From Undaria pinnatifida (Eukaryota; Sar; Phaeophyceae; Laminariales; Alariaceae), in NCBI GenBank assembly GCA_012845835.1, contig JABAKD010000016.1:12289007-12353006 (forward strand): a DNA stretch of 64,000 bases, in the 5' to 3' direction. Below, piece by piece: positions 10,501 to 21,049 of this stretch (its first letter is position 1; each line of letters begins with the position of its first letter). The notes under the pieces were generated by a model that worked only from the letters and a program-made list of their open reading frames with translations, had not been told where the DNA came from and did no database searches. The position numbers and the translations under genes are program-made.

Positions 10501-11631
10501 TACGCTAAGATTTGGGAAGGAGCCAGGTCTGCCGAAATTGAAGGCTTGATAAGAGCAAGAACGTTCACGTTGGCAGTAAAAGTCCCGATAGGCTGTAATG
10601 TGATTGATGCTAGATGGGTTTTCAAGTGGAAAGCAGACGAAACAGGAAAGATAGTGAAGGCCAAGGCTAGGCTTGTAGCGAAGGGCTTCAAGCAGAAGTA
10701 TGGTGTGAATTATCTTGAGACATTCTCGCCTACCGCAAATGCTGCATCTTTACGATTGCTGATAGTGTTGGCGTGTTTGTACAATTTGGAATTACTCCAC
10801 TGGGATATTGAGCAAGCATTTGTTCAGTCGGAATTGGATCACGAGGTGTTCATGAAGTTGCCTCCTGGCTGCGGGTCGATGTCAGGAAAGGTTGTCCGTT
10901 TGAACAAGAGTTTGTACGGATTGAAGCAGGCTTCTAGGACATTTTACAAGAGGCTGGTGTCGGAACTAAAGAGGATTGGTTTTGAGCAGTCAATGTCTGA
11001 CCCCTGTGTCCTGCGTTTCATGATGGGAGACGAGGTATTGGGGATGGTCGCGATCCACGTGGATGACATTCTGTATGCAGGAAGTAAGAGCCTTGCCAAG
11101 GTGGTTGTGGCAGCACTAGGTGACTCTCTTCCTACGAAGGACTTGGGGGAGGTCAAGTTCTTTCTAGGTTGTGAATATATTCGCGACCGTGAGGCTGGTA
11201 CGATTGAGATTTCTCAGGAAAGTTATATCAGGAGTGTTCTCGAGAGATTCAATATATGTCGCACCAGCTCGATCCCTGCTTCCCTTGCCAATGATAACAG
11301 GTCCGTGATGGAGGATGAGGGGGCAGGAGATGTGCCGTTCCGAGAGGTGGTGGGGAGCCTGATGTGGATCGCCAGCCAGACAAGGCCCGACATCGCGAAT
11401 GCTGTGCGGGCGGTGGCGAGGCACTCTCACGAACCAAAGAGGAGCCACTGGAAGGCAGCTCAGAAGATTCTCAATTATCTTCTGGAAACGGCGCATCTGA
11501 CTTTGAAGTTCAAGCAGGATAGTTCGGTAGACGCAGGCACGTTGGTGTATGTAGATGCTGACTTTGCAAGTAGGGCCACTGACCGTAGATCATTTCGGGT
11601 GCGATGGTTTTCGTGGCGGCGATGCTTGTAG
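7540..11631 (+). CDS. Copia Gag-Pol polyprotein
   Basis: The 1363-residue polyprotein supplies capsid and enzymes for retrotransposition. The gag part (about residues 1-300) has a Gln/Ser/Gly-rich start and a Gag-like segment near 185-280. No CCHC zinc knuckle is visible. The protease motif DTGTS starts at residue 312. The integrase zinc finger is formed by H454, H459, C483 and C486. The integrase triad is D514, D578 and E614, with the canonical D-X35-E spacing. Reverse transcriptase spans about 1000-1240, with HWDIEQAF (D1089) and the catalytic HVDD at 1173-1176. RNase H begins with YVDADFAS and then runs out of frame, so the last residues are not native. The ATG at 7540 is the first one after the leader. 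The frame is otherwise open for 4 kb. Confidence 0.95.
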   Translation: MAEQEGGDPAANQQGDPQGFGERMDSLESRVSQMLDMFSNQQQMLQTVVETHQRENVESSSSRAAPRGIELESGVHQSGAAGRTAGSTGGDTLGFGVSDMRVGSRGVVDPGLNPRVSDENRSSVPAVNFGSVDGTVGGALGSQSSVPPTTSASEWWGKVASGNTLIPAADSSSGESLGGGLFKKVPKAPEFIGTDVSYRSWSKNFLLKARHYNLSEPFTCDIDTKIADVNFDLTPGVEKGYSVGVLRQHEIAWWFLFDCLKACDDLSRTWYDISGLKCLMTSRDDLIMSAVSNDMILKAVNKARYVEDWYADTGTSYHMTDSLSCMRDLKPCHRSVNGIGGVSCEVAYSGTLDLVFVTADSEFSVELKNVLYSPNLGYNLFSPSAKFDGESWNGLGGPNGVMTAFNGQVTFQNFDGMLIASVYRLGEASVGTVLAALTPANPKHETTMDINDFHNIYAHSHEGLLRTTAKRLDTKLVGDMHACAGCSMSKAIRKGIVRETKTRSDKKMGRVFIDLGGRKDIASVGGKHYPMIVKDDFTRRAWLYFLKNKSDAGSAFRSFLASVRADGVPSLVEIVRSDSGGEFFGGEFASVCNELLIKQEFTPAYSPQYNGVAERGLGLIEEAAMAARIQAKVRFGHVQLPKTDKLWAEAMHWACEAMNHTACSANPESKSPYEMWYGEPRPARPYPFLKPAYCRWQRPSKLLPKGESCFYVGPSRDHPRDCHRVLTRAGTIQETRDVKWEVPPSQLPPLQPSLPIEVAEEGGEDSDDDVETEIWPLVGRGVAHTLLKRDAVPSGAGVEEVESVGAGSIGPSFSVPSSPAEPSAPVNISSGSVAPSVSSPVNDGEGQGGQESGEVEMGDVVGDDEVESMGQGGHDDEESIGSGGLVEAEASPPAAHRPRHMAELADFNTSARENDEVREGRTRAQTRAVNQQSVPGLMATLGPIFATEVVYSLLSEQRAGDETELPKELVQDVESEPGSYQEAQRSKYAKIWEGARSAEIEGLIRARTFTLAVKVPIGCNVIDARWVFKWKADETGKIVKAKARLVAKGFKQKYGVNYLETFSPTANAASLRLLIVLACLYNLELLHWDIEQAFVQSELDHEVFMKLPPGCGSMSGKVVRLNKSLYGLKQASRTFYKRLVSELKRIGFEQSMSDPCVLRFMMGDEVLGMVAIHVDDILYAGSKSLAKVVVAALGDSLPTKDLGEVKFFLGCEYIRDREAGTIEISQESYIRSVLERFNICRTSSIPASLANDNRSVMEDEGAGDVPFREVVGSLMWIASQTRPDIANAVRAVARHSHEPKRSHWKAAQKILNYLLETAHLTLKFKQDSSVDAGTLVYVDADFASRATDRRSFRVRWFSWRRCL

Positions 11632-12077
11632 TTTGGATTTCTAGGACGCAGAAATGCGTTTCACAGTCAACTTCAGAAGCAGAGTATCTTGCGATGGGAG
11701 ATGGTGTAAAGGAGGCTCTGTTTGTAAACGGAATGCTTCAGTTCCTGAGGCCTAGTGCGAAGCCTCGTAAGATAGATGTCCTTGAAGACAACGAGGGGGC
11801 GATTGCGCTCGCAGAGAACCCGCTGAGCTCGAGTAGGAGTAAGCACATCGATGTGAGGCACCACTTTCTTAGGAATCTGACCGAGGAGGGTGTGATCGAA
11901 GTCACCCACGTCCCCAGCGAGAAACAACACGCGGACATCCTCACGAAGGCGTTGCCGAGAGATCTTTTTGAAGTTCACCGCGACTTTGCACTTGGTATGA
12001 AGAAGTATAAGTCTGAGTCGTTTTGTTTTTGTTTTTGTTTGATATGTATTTGGTCTGGTAGATACAACAGCCCCTAG
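11604..12077 (+). pseudogene. Copia RNase H C-terminal part, in a shifted frame
   Basis: This segment continues RNase H in another frame. It carries the STSEAEYLAM block, the LEDNEGAIAL block with the conserved Asp-Asn pair, SKHIDVRHHFLR and the closing HVPSEKQHADILTKAL, all in Copia order. It overlaps the main frame by 28 nt. The break lies near 11590-11604, where one base appears to be missing relative to the family. An inactivating indel is the plain explanation. Programmed frameshifting is less likely, because Copia pol normally reads through RNase H in one frame. Confidence 0.85.
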
Positions 12078-12083
12078 GGAGGG
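12074..12083 (+). other. Polypurine tract
   Basis: CTAGGGAGGG lies directly before the 3' LTR, where plus-strand DNA synthesis would be primed. Confidence 0.8.
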
Positions 12084-12615
12084 TGTTCGTGATAGCGGCA
12101 TGTATGTATCAACTGTACTGCGGTGAAACTCTGATTGGTTGGTTTGAATAGCAGAACTGTTGATTGTATGTTGTTGTACCAGAATACTCTTCTTGTGGTG
12201 CTACGGTACTTCGGTAGATTGTAGATGTGCACGAGTTATACATCGGACCGTAGTGGTGTGTACGGTACGTTGGTATGTCGGTACGTTGGACACATTGGCG
12301 AATAGGAACATTCCTGTAGTGTTGCTAACACGATATAGCTTGTCTCAACGAACAGCCTAGCAATAAGTTACAGTTACATACGTTGTGTCACGGAGGTAAG
12401 TTACAGGGATCGTCTCGTGGTATCACCCACGAGCAGTCCCACGGGTATGTACGAGTAGGCACTATGCGAGGAGGTTTAGGTATTCGACTACGAGCGGTTG
12501 TTACTGGGCTGTGGAGAGTTGGCCCACATGACCCACTCCACTTTCTGACCTGTCTCTCCAGACATTGGTCTCTCTAATATAATACCTTTCTCCAGAAGCC
12601 ACTGATTTACCAACA
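12084..12615 (+). repeat. 3' LTR of the Copia element
   Basis: It is 532 bp and about 98.5% identical to the 5' LTR. It ends in AACA and is followed by the target duplication TGATA. Confidence 0.95.
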
Positions 12616-12620
12616 TGATA
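12616..12620. repeat. Target site duplication, right (TGATA)
   Basis: It matches 6915-6919. The host palindrome resumes here. Confidence 0.9.
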
Positions 12621-13235
12621 CACACTAACTTTTACTTGATGGCGCATTTAACAACATTGTGTGCCGACCATGCTTGCCTTCTTTGTTGTGTACCAGGTAT
12701 GACGTTTTCTGCAGTCAAATTATGACCTTCCCAGAATCTCATGTTCGTATTAAAGTCTTGGCATTACGTTAAAGTTCAATGTCGAATCGGATAGCTACAA
12801 CTTATTTCGTCGAAGTGCTGCCCTGCCCTGCCCGAAGCATGGGCGCCGCCATCGCCGGCGTCTATGTGGAGCCCTTGTATGATATATATCTAATAACATG
12901 GTACAAGGGCTCCGCACGGGCGTCGGCACCGGCGCCAATGCTTCGGGTAGGGCAGGGCAGCACTTCGACAAGTTAAGGTGTAGCTGTCCGGTTTGAAATT
13001 CATTGAACTTTAAAGTAATGCCAAGAGGTAAATACGAACATAACATTATAAAGGCCATACTTTGACGGAAGCAAAACGTCATATACAACAGAGAAGGCAA
13101 GGATAGGCGAAACGCACTGCTGTCGTTAAATGCGCCGTCAGGTAAAAGTTGGCGTATATCAAACAAAAATACCGAAAAAATTATTGAGAACCTGCTTCGC
13201 CTCCAGGCGCACCGAAAGAGGACTTGGCATCAATG

Positions 13236-14744
13236 AAGAGACTGCACTGCTGTCTCAGTGGCAATGGAGGTTCGAAGTCGACAGGATGCAAAGTCGGTTT
13301 GCATCAAGCATCGACATGGGGCCATGTCAGCCGGCGAGGTTTTGGAAGAATAGCTTTGTTTATTACCTGAAGGCTGTCGCATTGATTGCTCTGCGTGGTC
13401 ACGGGCGAGGAGGAAAACTAAGAAGAGGAGAGCTATCTCATGTTGCGGCGGCGTTGTCTAAGATAGAAGCGAGGTGACTTTGTTCGTACGGGAGGTTTGG
13501 CTTAGCGCTTCTTCTCTGTTTTTGCTCGGTAAGGCGGAATTTGCGTATCTGCTGTCTTTGCTTCGGGGGTGCTTTCACGTTGTTGTCGAAATCGGACGCG
13601 TCCCTTCAACAAATAATGTCCGGAGTGTCTCTACCATGACGACTGCTGACGACCGTGTGTATCTGTTTTTTTCTGTCCGTTCTGTTGGCACAGGTCGCAA
13701 GGCATCGTGCCCCGTTCTTCAGCGGACACGTCGGTTCAATCAACGTACTTGTACTGCAGATGATCAGATTGATTGATGATGGTGATTTACAGTTACTGCT
13801 GTAGTTATAACGTATAATAGGTTTAGTTAGGGGGATATTGGCATCGAGGTTTTGACACCGTTATTCATTTGAGCTTCCTTTCTTTGTGCTTCTGGCTAGT
13901 CATATCCAGGGGATTTTGGTCACATTATTGCGGAGAAGGAATGAAGAGGTTATATGTTGAATTTTGGGTTTTCGGGGCTTGTTTCAAATACATTCCGGTA
14001 GAACAAGGAACATAATATTTTCAGTCGGGACAAATATCTTATGTAGAGGCACTGGCATCAAGGCAGACACACAAGCAGGGGGATGAATATATCTGACTAG
14101 TAGTTGCAGCCTGCTCGATGAGCAGCATATTTATGTAATCTACGGAGATACCATTCACGGTTCACGTGTGCACGAGCGTTGTAGAATGTTTTGGTATTGG
14201 GAAATGAATGCTTTCTATTGGATGATGGTGTGCTCTCAGAATGCCAGCCACCCCGCTGGAGACACGCTTTCTATGGTATGTTTAGTTTTGGGTTGATTCC
14301 GATGGGGTACCGCTCTATAATTTGATCTTGTTCCAGTCTTGTTTCGATCTTGTTTTGATGTCGGGTTTGTGGGCGCCTTGTGGCCGATCTTGACTCCCAT
14401 GTCTTGGTTGTGATCATGTTCTCGGATGTACGCGACAATAATATAATGGATAATTCTACAATATGATCAACACCGGGACTTACTTCTCTTTTTATCCGCT
14501 GCCACTGCGCAACCAAGGCCTCCACACGAGGTAGGCGACGCGAGCAAGCCGGCCCTGAGCATGGGTTATCCCATGAGACCTCACCACGTATTTCTTAGCG
14601 TTTTCCTGTTACTGTACCCAGATAGTTTTCAAGGGTACTCCACTGTTGCCCCCCGGTTCAGCTTTCCGGCGTATCACACGCCTCAAGCACAACCTTCTGG
14701 GCGTTTTTCGTGCCATTGTTTCTTGTGTTGTCTTTCCTTCCTTG
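13236..14744. other. No gene recognised
   Basis: A plus-strand open frame of 115 residues (13130-13477) begins in the palindrome arm and runs outward. It has a basic composition and no motif I recognise. Beyond it I see only AT-rich DNA and short open frames without family resemblance. Confidence 0.3.
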
Positions 14745-14850
14745 CGTAGTTTTTTTTTTTTTTCATCCTACGGCGGATGGGGAAAAATAAAGCTTTAGCT
14801 CACCACACTTCCACGTATTTTCATACGCGTCGTGTGTCGATTTAACTCAG
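14745..14850 (+). repeat. Dispersed repeat, inverted copy at 60345-60445
   Basis: A T tract is followed by GGCGGATGGGGAAAAATAAA, GCTTTAGCTCACCACAC and ATTTTCATACGCGTCGTGTG. The complement of the same series is at 60345-60445. The homopolymer at one edge suggests a retroposed piece. Confidence 0.7.
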
Positions 14851-14949
14851 TTGCTTTCGCAGCCCAACGCTAGCTGGCGCACCCTTCGGGTCCCATTGTA
14901 GGTATAGCGTTGTCGCGATCTGTTTTGGTAGTCTCGGTTTCCCGTTCTA

Positions 14950-15330
14950 CGGTTCGACCAAGGGCCTTTCGTCATAGCCTCCTAGGTTCCACATTACTGC
15001 CCCTGCTCCCAGTACACCCCAACGTACTGGTTCTTCATATTTCTGCCTTTCGACCAATGGCCCCCCGTCAGCCTTCCAGGTCCATCTTTGCGGACCCTGG
15101 CATTATTTCAGGCAGTATTCTTTGTTTTACATTGTTTCGGGCTTTTGCTCTTCTGCTTTTCTACCAATTGCCAGGCGCTTGCGTACTTCTTCGCGTCTTG
15201 ATTTTGTTTCTCACTGTCCAACCGATGGCCCCACGTCAGCTTTCCATGTCCAACGTAGCGGCTCTGACGTTCTTTTAGGCAGTGTTCCTTGCTTTTCTCT
15301 CTTGTCTTTCGGCAAATACCCCGACCGCCC
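14950..15330 (+). repeat. Degenerate tandem repeat
   Basis: Variants of CGACCAATGGCCCC...GTCAGC...TTCCA(G/T)GTCCA recur near 14957, 15051, 15160, 15217 and 15312 at irregular spacing of about 60-110 bp. The long plus-strand frame here (14910-15278) is hydrophobic and low in complexity and follows the repeat. Confidence 0.45.
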
Positions 15331-16142
15331 GCCCCTTCGGCACCACGCTTCAGGTCCTAACTATGTCTGGCCTTCACAGCGTGATACGTGTTTATTTCTT
15401 CCCCTCTGACATTGTTGCCGCGTCTATGCCTCCCTCTTGTTTCCCTTCGCATCCTTGCGCTCAGTGGCCTCGCACTTCGCGTCTTCTTAGGCCGATTTCC
15501 ACTGGTACACCGTAGGTACATACCATTCCTCGACCTCTCGCGGTTGTGAGCTTCTTCACAGGGTTGTATATCTTGCAATGAGGCGTTTTGGCTCAACTAT
15601 TACGAGGTGTGGAGGGATCTACATCCTCTTTTTCGTTCGTTTCGAATAGCCGCATCTTCGATCCCCTCTTCAATTTCGGGACGTCTTGTTGACCTCCTTT
15701 GATTGCCATGTGGTCCGCATCTACGACTATTCAGGGCGGCCTAACGTAATGGAGTGCTCTCCGTATATAGATAGTTTATAGGGTTGACATGTAACCATGT
15801 CATGGTTGGGGTGAAACCAGGTGATATTAGATGCCACATTCACGTCAAGGCCATCATAGATGGGCGATACTGTAGGTGAAAGTGATGGGGCAAGCTTAGA
15901 AGCCCCCCATCTTACTACCCTACCCTGCCTTGCCTTGTTCTGTGCGTCTCTTAGCGTTCTGTATAGAGCAACAATATATAAGCCTTGATTCTAGCCAGCG
16001 AGCCTATGGAGAGATAGTAAATACACCGGAACCCATTAGGGGCACGCTTCCCGACACCGACCAACCACGCATCCCCCACTCGGAGTACCATGACAGTAAG
16101 CCTCTCTTCCTTGCAGCCAATGTATCATGTGCCTGGTATATT
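15331..16142. other. No gene recognised
   Basis: Nothing here has coding or RNA motifs that I can support. Confidence 0.3.
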
Positions 16143-17520
16143 ATAAAAAATGAAAATACACTCCAGCTGTGAGATCGAATATTTTGTCGAAACTCATCTT
16201 TGCAAGCTGTGTGTGATACTCCGATCGCGCGTATTACGGGTTGTGCGTCCTCATTAAGGATATAGGTCGGCGACTCCCCTTGCAACTACAGTGTGGCTAT
16301 CAGGGTCAACAGGGTGATGTTAGTCAGTCTGTGCGCGGAAACTATAAAACCCGTTTCTGAGGGGGACAAAATCTGACAGCTGTGGAAGGAAATGCATCAG
16401 TTTATCAAGAGAAATCCTGTAAGTCGAATATCCGGTGAGGAGAAGGCGGAGTTTTTAAGAACGTGGGGGCCTGATTTTGATCAAAAGGGGGGCGGGAGGG
16501 GGGGAGGGGGGGGAGGGGACGGGTGGGGCAGGTCAATTTGTGCGTGGAAACTATAAGTCCTTTTTGTGGGGGAGGGGGGGGGGGTGTGGCGGCGGGGGGC
16601 GGGGGGCGGGGGGGGGGGGATTTAAGTCGCATAGATGTAGGGGTTTGCTATACGCGTGGTGCTAGGTCTAGGCGATGGTGCGGGTGGTGGGGAAGGAGGG
16701 GGCGTTGGGGGCGGGGGTGGGTGGGAATTGCAATTGCGGCATGGACGGCTCTAAAGAGATAACGAGGCGATATCCAGGGCGTGGAAGTGTTTATTACTCT
16801 GGCGGATTTCGATATTAGGTGGGGCGTTTAAGCAAGAGAAAGCGAGGAAAAAAAAAGGGGGGGGGGGGGGGGGGGAGGGGGGGGGGGGGAAGGGTTTTCA
16901 AGAGGTTTAGGTCACATATAACATTAAAATACACTCCAGCTATGAGATCAAGGATTTGGTCGACACTGATCTTCGCAATACTGTGCATGATCCTCCGATC
17001 GCGCGTATTAATCATATATGTAGGGGCTTGCTCTACGCGCGGTGCTGGGTCTAGGCGATCGTGCGGGGTGTGGGGAAGGAGGGGGCGTTGGAGGGGGGGA
17101 GGGGGGATGAATGAAAGCTACGTCATGGATGGCTAGAAAGATAATGACGTGATATCAACTGCTTAGAAGTGTTTATTACTCTGGTCGATTTCGATTGTAA
17201 GTGGGGCGTTTGAACGAACTGGGCGGGGAACAAAGTGGGGGGGGGGGGGGAGGGCGGAGATGAGTTGGAGCTACGGCATGGATGGTTAGATGGATAATGA
17301 GATTATATCAGCTGGCTGGTAGTGTTTACTACTCTATGGTAGATTTTGATTTCAGGTGGGGCGTTAGAACAAGAGGGATGTGGGGGGGGAGGGGGCGAGC
17401 ATTTCAATATGTGCGCGGAAACTATAAACCCTTGAACGGGACGAATCTGACGGTTGCAGCAAGAAGACACCCCTTTATATCACCCGCCTGGAAATGTTTA
17501 TTTTTCTAGAAGGTTTGATA
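16143..17520 (+). repeat. Family C repeat cluster with G-rich modules
   Basis: A family C copy starts near 16143 with AATACACTCCAGCTGTGAG. It continues with TTGCAAGCTGTGTGTGATAC and the GATCGCGCGTATTACGGG block, and ends near GTCGAATATCCGGTGAGG at 16420. Further modules follow: very G-rich tracts (16490-16620, 16855-16893, 17237-17255), GGTTTGCTATACGCG and GCTAGGTCTAGGCGAT. A second AATACACTCCAGCTATGAG start lies near 16927. Open frames across the G-rich parts are compositional. Confidence 0.65.
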
Positions 17521-17659
17521 TTACATGTAGTATGCAACCCAGTTCTTAGGTGTAGTAAACAGCGTGTTAAAAGCTTCATAATTTGTTATTGTACACGGAT
17601 CGAAAGATAGAATATTTCAATCGATAGGTACAATCATGTAGATACCATTATTTTCTGGC

Positions 17660-18290
17660 ATCGCTAATTATAAGAAAGAGATACATGTTGCCACATACCC
17701 CAGGCAAGGTGATGTGGTCATGCAATGTCACCGCCATTGAGAACGAAAGGGAGAGATGCGAATCGTTATTGTTTTGAAAGGAACGCTTAGTGTACACGCG
17801 CTCAATTACGTTACTTCGTTAGTCATACTTCGCTTGGCATAGGTTGGGAGGCGATCATGCAGACGGTATGTACGGAATACCTTACGTAATAAGTTGGTAG
17901 TGCGGTTTACCGCAATTTTAGCATACCTCTCTGTATCTCCTTTTCACATTATTATTGTCGCACATATACGATTTTATGCCTATGATTTTTGCCGTGCCGA
18001 TGTGGGGCTCTGAGGTCGCCATCTCTAAGACAGAGATACATCTTACAAATACACCAAGCGAGGTGACGTGGGCATGCGATGTCATCACTATTGAACGTGA
18101 GGGTAACTTTTCTTTGTCAGGCATATGCTACTTCGTTTGGTAGAGGCTGTCAGGCGATCATGCAAACGGCCGGAGGCACGAAATACGCTGCGTAATAGGT
18201 TGGTAGTGTGGTCTACCGCAGTGTGAACATAACTTTCTGTACTTTTTTTTCACACTGTTATTATCTAGTGTACGATTATACGCCTTGTTT
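17660..18290. repeat. Direct repeat of about 300-350 bp
   Basis: Two diverged copies are readable. AGAGATACATGTTGCC...AAGGTGATGTGG near 17677 pairs with AGAGATACATCTTACA...GAGGTGACGTGG near 18032. GGCGATCATGCAGACGG near 17850 pairs with GGCGATCATGCAAACGG near 18150. GTTGGTAGTG(C/T)GGT(T/C)TACCGCA also recurs. No protein is apparent. Confidence 0.55.
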
Positions 18291-18929
18291 TCTCCCCACT
18301 GTCGTCGAAGATTTTGTGGTCCTGTAGATGTCGCGTCCATGTCTGGTGCTCTTGTTAGTGGTGCTCATGAAAACATGCCCTAGCGTGCAGTAGATGATCG
18401 CTGAGTGTTGTTCTTTTCCTTTACATCAAACCAGGTAGTATATGTCAACGCAACCGCTTGCTTGAAAACGACAAATAAAATTCCGCACACACCTGATACA
18501 GAGGAGACGCGGCCCGAAGATTGTTCAGTATACCGACGGTCAGGAACAGGTTATCGAGCAGCGCACTTCATTTTTACTACCGCTCCTCACTCCACCTAAA
18601 ACACTACGGGCATGCGGTGGACCCAGTTCGCTGATGCCCAAAACCAGTTGCAAACATGGTGATGTGGTGGGCGAATGCTATAATGATGGGCGCTGCTACG
18701 ATTACCTCGTCTCTTGTTCTGTTTGTTCTTGCGTTCTTGATGAACCTGTTATTTGGCAACGAGCAGTTTTGACGTATTTTAGGTGTGCGCAAAGACTATA
18801 TGTAGACTATGCGATGTTTCTGAGTCGTAGGGACCTCAATTTGGAATCCAGGGTACATTGGTTCCATCTTATGACTGGATTTCGCATGTAGACGTGTATG
18901 TGGTTTTAGTGTGTGGGCATTCTTGGTTG

Positions 18930-19380
18930 ATGTTCTAGACTTCGTTATCGTGTTGTTTCAGAGTGGTGTTTTCGAATACATATATTTTGTGTCCGCGTGG
19001 TAGTTTCAGTTGATATTCTAGGCTTCGTTATCGTGTTGTTTCAGAGTGGTGCTTTTGAACACGTATTATTTTTGTGTTTGCGTGGTTTTTGCTATACGTG
19101 TGTACGTTTTGGGTGATGTTCTAGACTGCGTTATCGTGTTGTTTCAGAATGGTGTTCTCAAATACATATTATTTGTGTCCGCGTGGATGTTGCTACACGG
19201 GTACGGTTTGGTTGATGTTCTAGGCTTCGTTATCGTGTTGTTTCAGAGTGGTGTTTTTGAACACGTATTTTTTGTGTTCGCGTGGTTGTTGCTATACGGG
19301 TATGTTTTGGGTGATGTTTTAGACTTCGTTATCGTGTTGTTTCAGAGTGGTGTTTTCAAATACATATTAGCTTGCAGTGG
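18930..19380 (+). repeat. 99-bp tandem repeat, partly in an open frame
   Basis: The block (T/C)TCGTTATCGTGTTGTTTCAG recurs near 18941, 19024, 19127, 19226 and 19325. The last three spacings are 99 bp each. Because 99 is divisible by three, an open frame (19046-19522) survives and gives a repeated 33-residue hydrophobic peptide around VIVLFQSGVF. There is no start context, family resemblance or conserved end, so I treat it as a repeat and not a gene. Confidence 0.65.
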
Positions 19381-19522
19381 TTGGGGGGGGGGGCTGTTGT
19401 GCATATCCGCAAAACGTATTGATGTACGCCGAGAAAACTGCTTCGGGGGGCAAAAACGAAGTTGCGAGGTACGTTTGGGAATTTCAACGTTCCCCCTCGC
19501 GGATTTTGTCAAGTATGGTTAA

Positions 19523-21049
19523 ATGCATATTTATCCCTGGAGATAAACATGCAACAACCAGCCTTGACAACTATGGGTTGTAGCGGTATCATAAAACACT
19601 TATAATACCGTTACTGTTCATATTTTGACTATGGGTGTATTCAATATTTTGCTACACTTTGTGGGTTGAATGGAAACACTTCGCGAGGCTAGGGTTGAAG
19701 CCTTGAAATAAAAACGTACAAGAAGGTTTTTGTATATGTAATTAGCCTGCTTATTGAATACTTTGACGTGGACGAAGTAGTGGGAGGTTTAACGCGACAG
19801 ATATTGCAGTGTTATATGATATTTTTCATGTGTTTAAACCTTTGGCATGTAGTGGGGCGGAGAAAAGGAGTTTAAACCTGTGGCATAGTTATGTTTAATC
19901 GGCTAGGAAGGGAGGGGGGGGCGCGGGGGGGTAAATCCGGTGCTTTGTCTCTCGTCTATCTACTGGGTCCGAATTTCCTACCAATTGGACGGCTACATTA
20001 GCCTTTCGTAGCAGTGTGAAGTTTGACAACATCTTTTTAACCTAAGGTGGGGGAGGGGGGGGTTAAGTGAGTTTGTGGTGAGGGTATACAAGGTCGCAGC
20101 ATTATACTATACTTCTTGTGTGTGGACGCATGTGGCATATTTCTGTTTATTGGGTAGGGAGGGGAAAAAGAGAAAGGGGGAGGAGGGGACCAAGGGGGAG
20201 GGGGGGACAAAGGGGGTCCAAAGGGCGGGGGGAGGTGCTGGGGGGGGGGGTATATATCATATCCATATAAGGCTATCATACTACTACTGCTAATCTAGAC
20301 CTATAACTGATATATATCGAATTTTAACATAAAATTATCACAGTGCTGCTGATCTGGTTCCTCTGCTCTATCTGGTTCTGCCGGCACAGGATTTGGTTCA
20401 CTGCTGCGCGTTTGGCGAACCGATTAGAATGCTGACCATTGCTTCTTACAAAGGGCCTCTTGCGGCCCAGCAGGCACATTTGGCTCTGTCGCAATGTAGG
20501 TTTGTAGTGCAGTCTACGGGTGCGTGGCTGTGAGATGTGAAGCGGGCCGAGCTCGGGGTGACCCTGTCTTTGACACGCGATATCTCGCGCCACAGAGATT
20601 TGTTGAAGAAACGAAAAAAAATCACCCCATTCCATGGATTGGTCCAAATTACATTATTCCGTTGAGATATTAGAGGTTTGTCGTATCAATATTGGTATTA
20701 AAACATAACCAACTAACATTCAAATCACTATATTTTGCCAATTTCTCCGCGAAGAATGTTTTGGAAAACATATAAAGTGTGTCCGCGTATTCCTGATGGC
20801 GAGATAACTATTATTTTCCAGTCTCTTAATATAAAAAAGGAGATTTTGCGTCCCACCTCCTAAAACATAGACTCGAATTTAGGAACACGCGATTTTCATT
20901 CCCCTCGTAGAGGAAAAAACTAAAAATCATATTCGTAAATTCTATCCGTCTTGCACTGGGCGTTTCAGGGATACTGTTCGTTAACCCAGGGTACACGCCA
21001 ATCGCTTAGGACGAACAAGAATAATACTAGTCAGTTGTCAGTAGAGTGA
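19523..21049. other. No gene recognised
   Basis: The region is AT-rich with G-rich patches at 19910-19930 and 20045-20255. No supported coding region or RNA gene is seen. Confidence 0.3.

Larger units (their letters stand above)
6920..12615 (+). mobile_element. Ty1/Copia LTR retrotransposon, nearly complete
   Basis: The 5696-bp element has 532-bp LTRs that begin TGTTCG and end AACA, a 5-bp target duplication, and one gag-pol reading frame. Protease, integrase, reverse transcriptase and RNase H are in the Copia order (integrase before reverse transcriptase). The two LTRs differ at only eight positions, about 1.5%, so the insertion is fairly recent. A frameshift in the RNase H region and no visible zinc knuckle in Gag suggest that it no longer moves unaided. 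Confidence 0.95.
6838..13235. repeat. Long palindromic element, left arm split by the Copia insertion
   Basis: The left arm consists of 6838-6919 plus 12616-12880 and the right arm is about 12901-13235. Outer matching blocks include TGATGCCAAGTCCTCTTTCG at 6838 and its complement near 13215-13234, GCGAAGCAGG, and TTTGATA. The inner arms share CGAAGTGCTGCCCTGCCCT and GAGCCCTTGTA. The loop is only about 20 bp (near 12881-12900). The match stops at the Copia target site and resumes on the far side of the retrotransposon, so the palindrome is older. Without Copia it would be about 700 bp. Confidence 0.8.

Noticed and set aside
14910-15278. Hydrophobic 122-residue open frame
   Set aside because: It follows a degenerate tandem repeat; hydrophobicity comes from pyrimidine-rich sequence.
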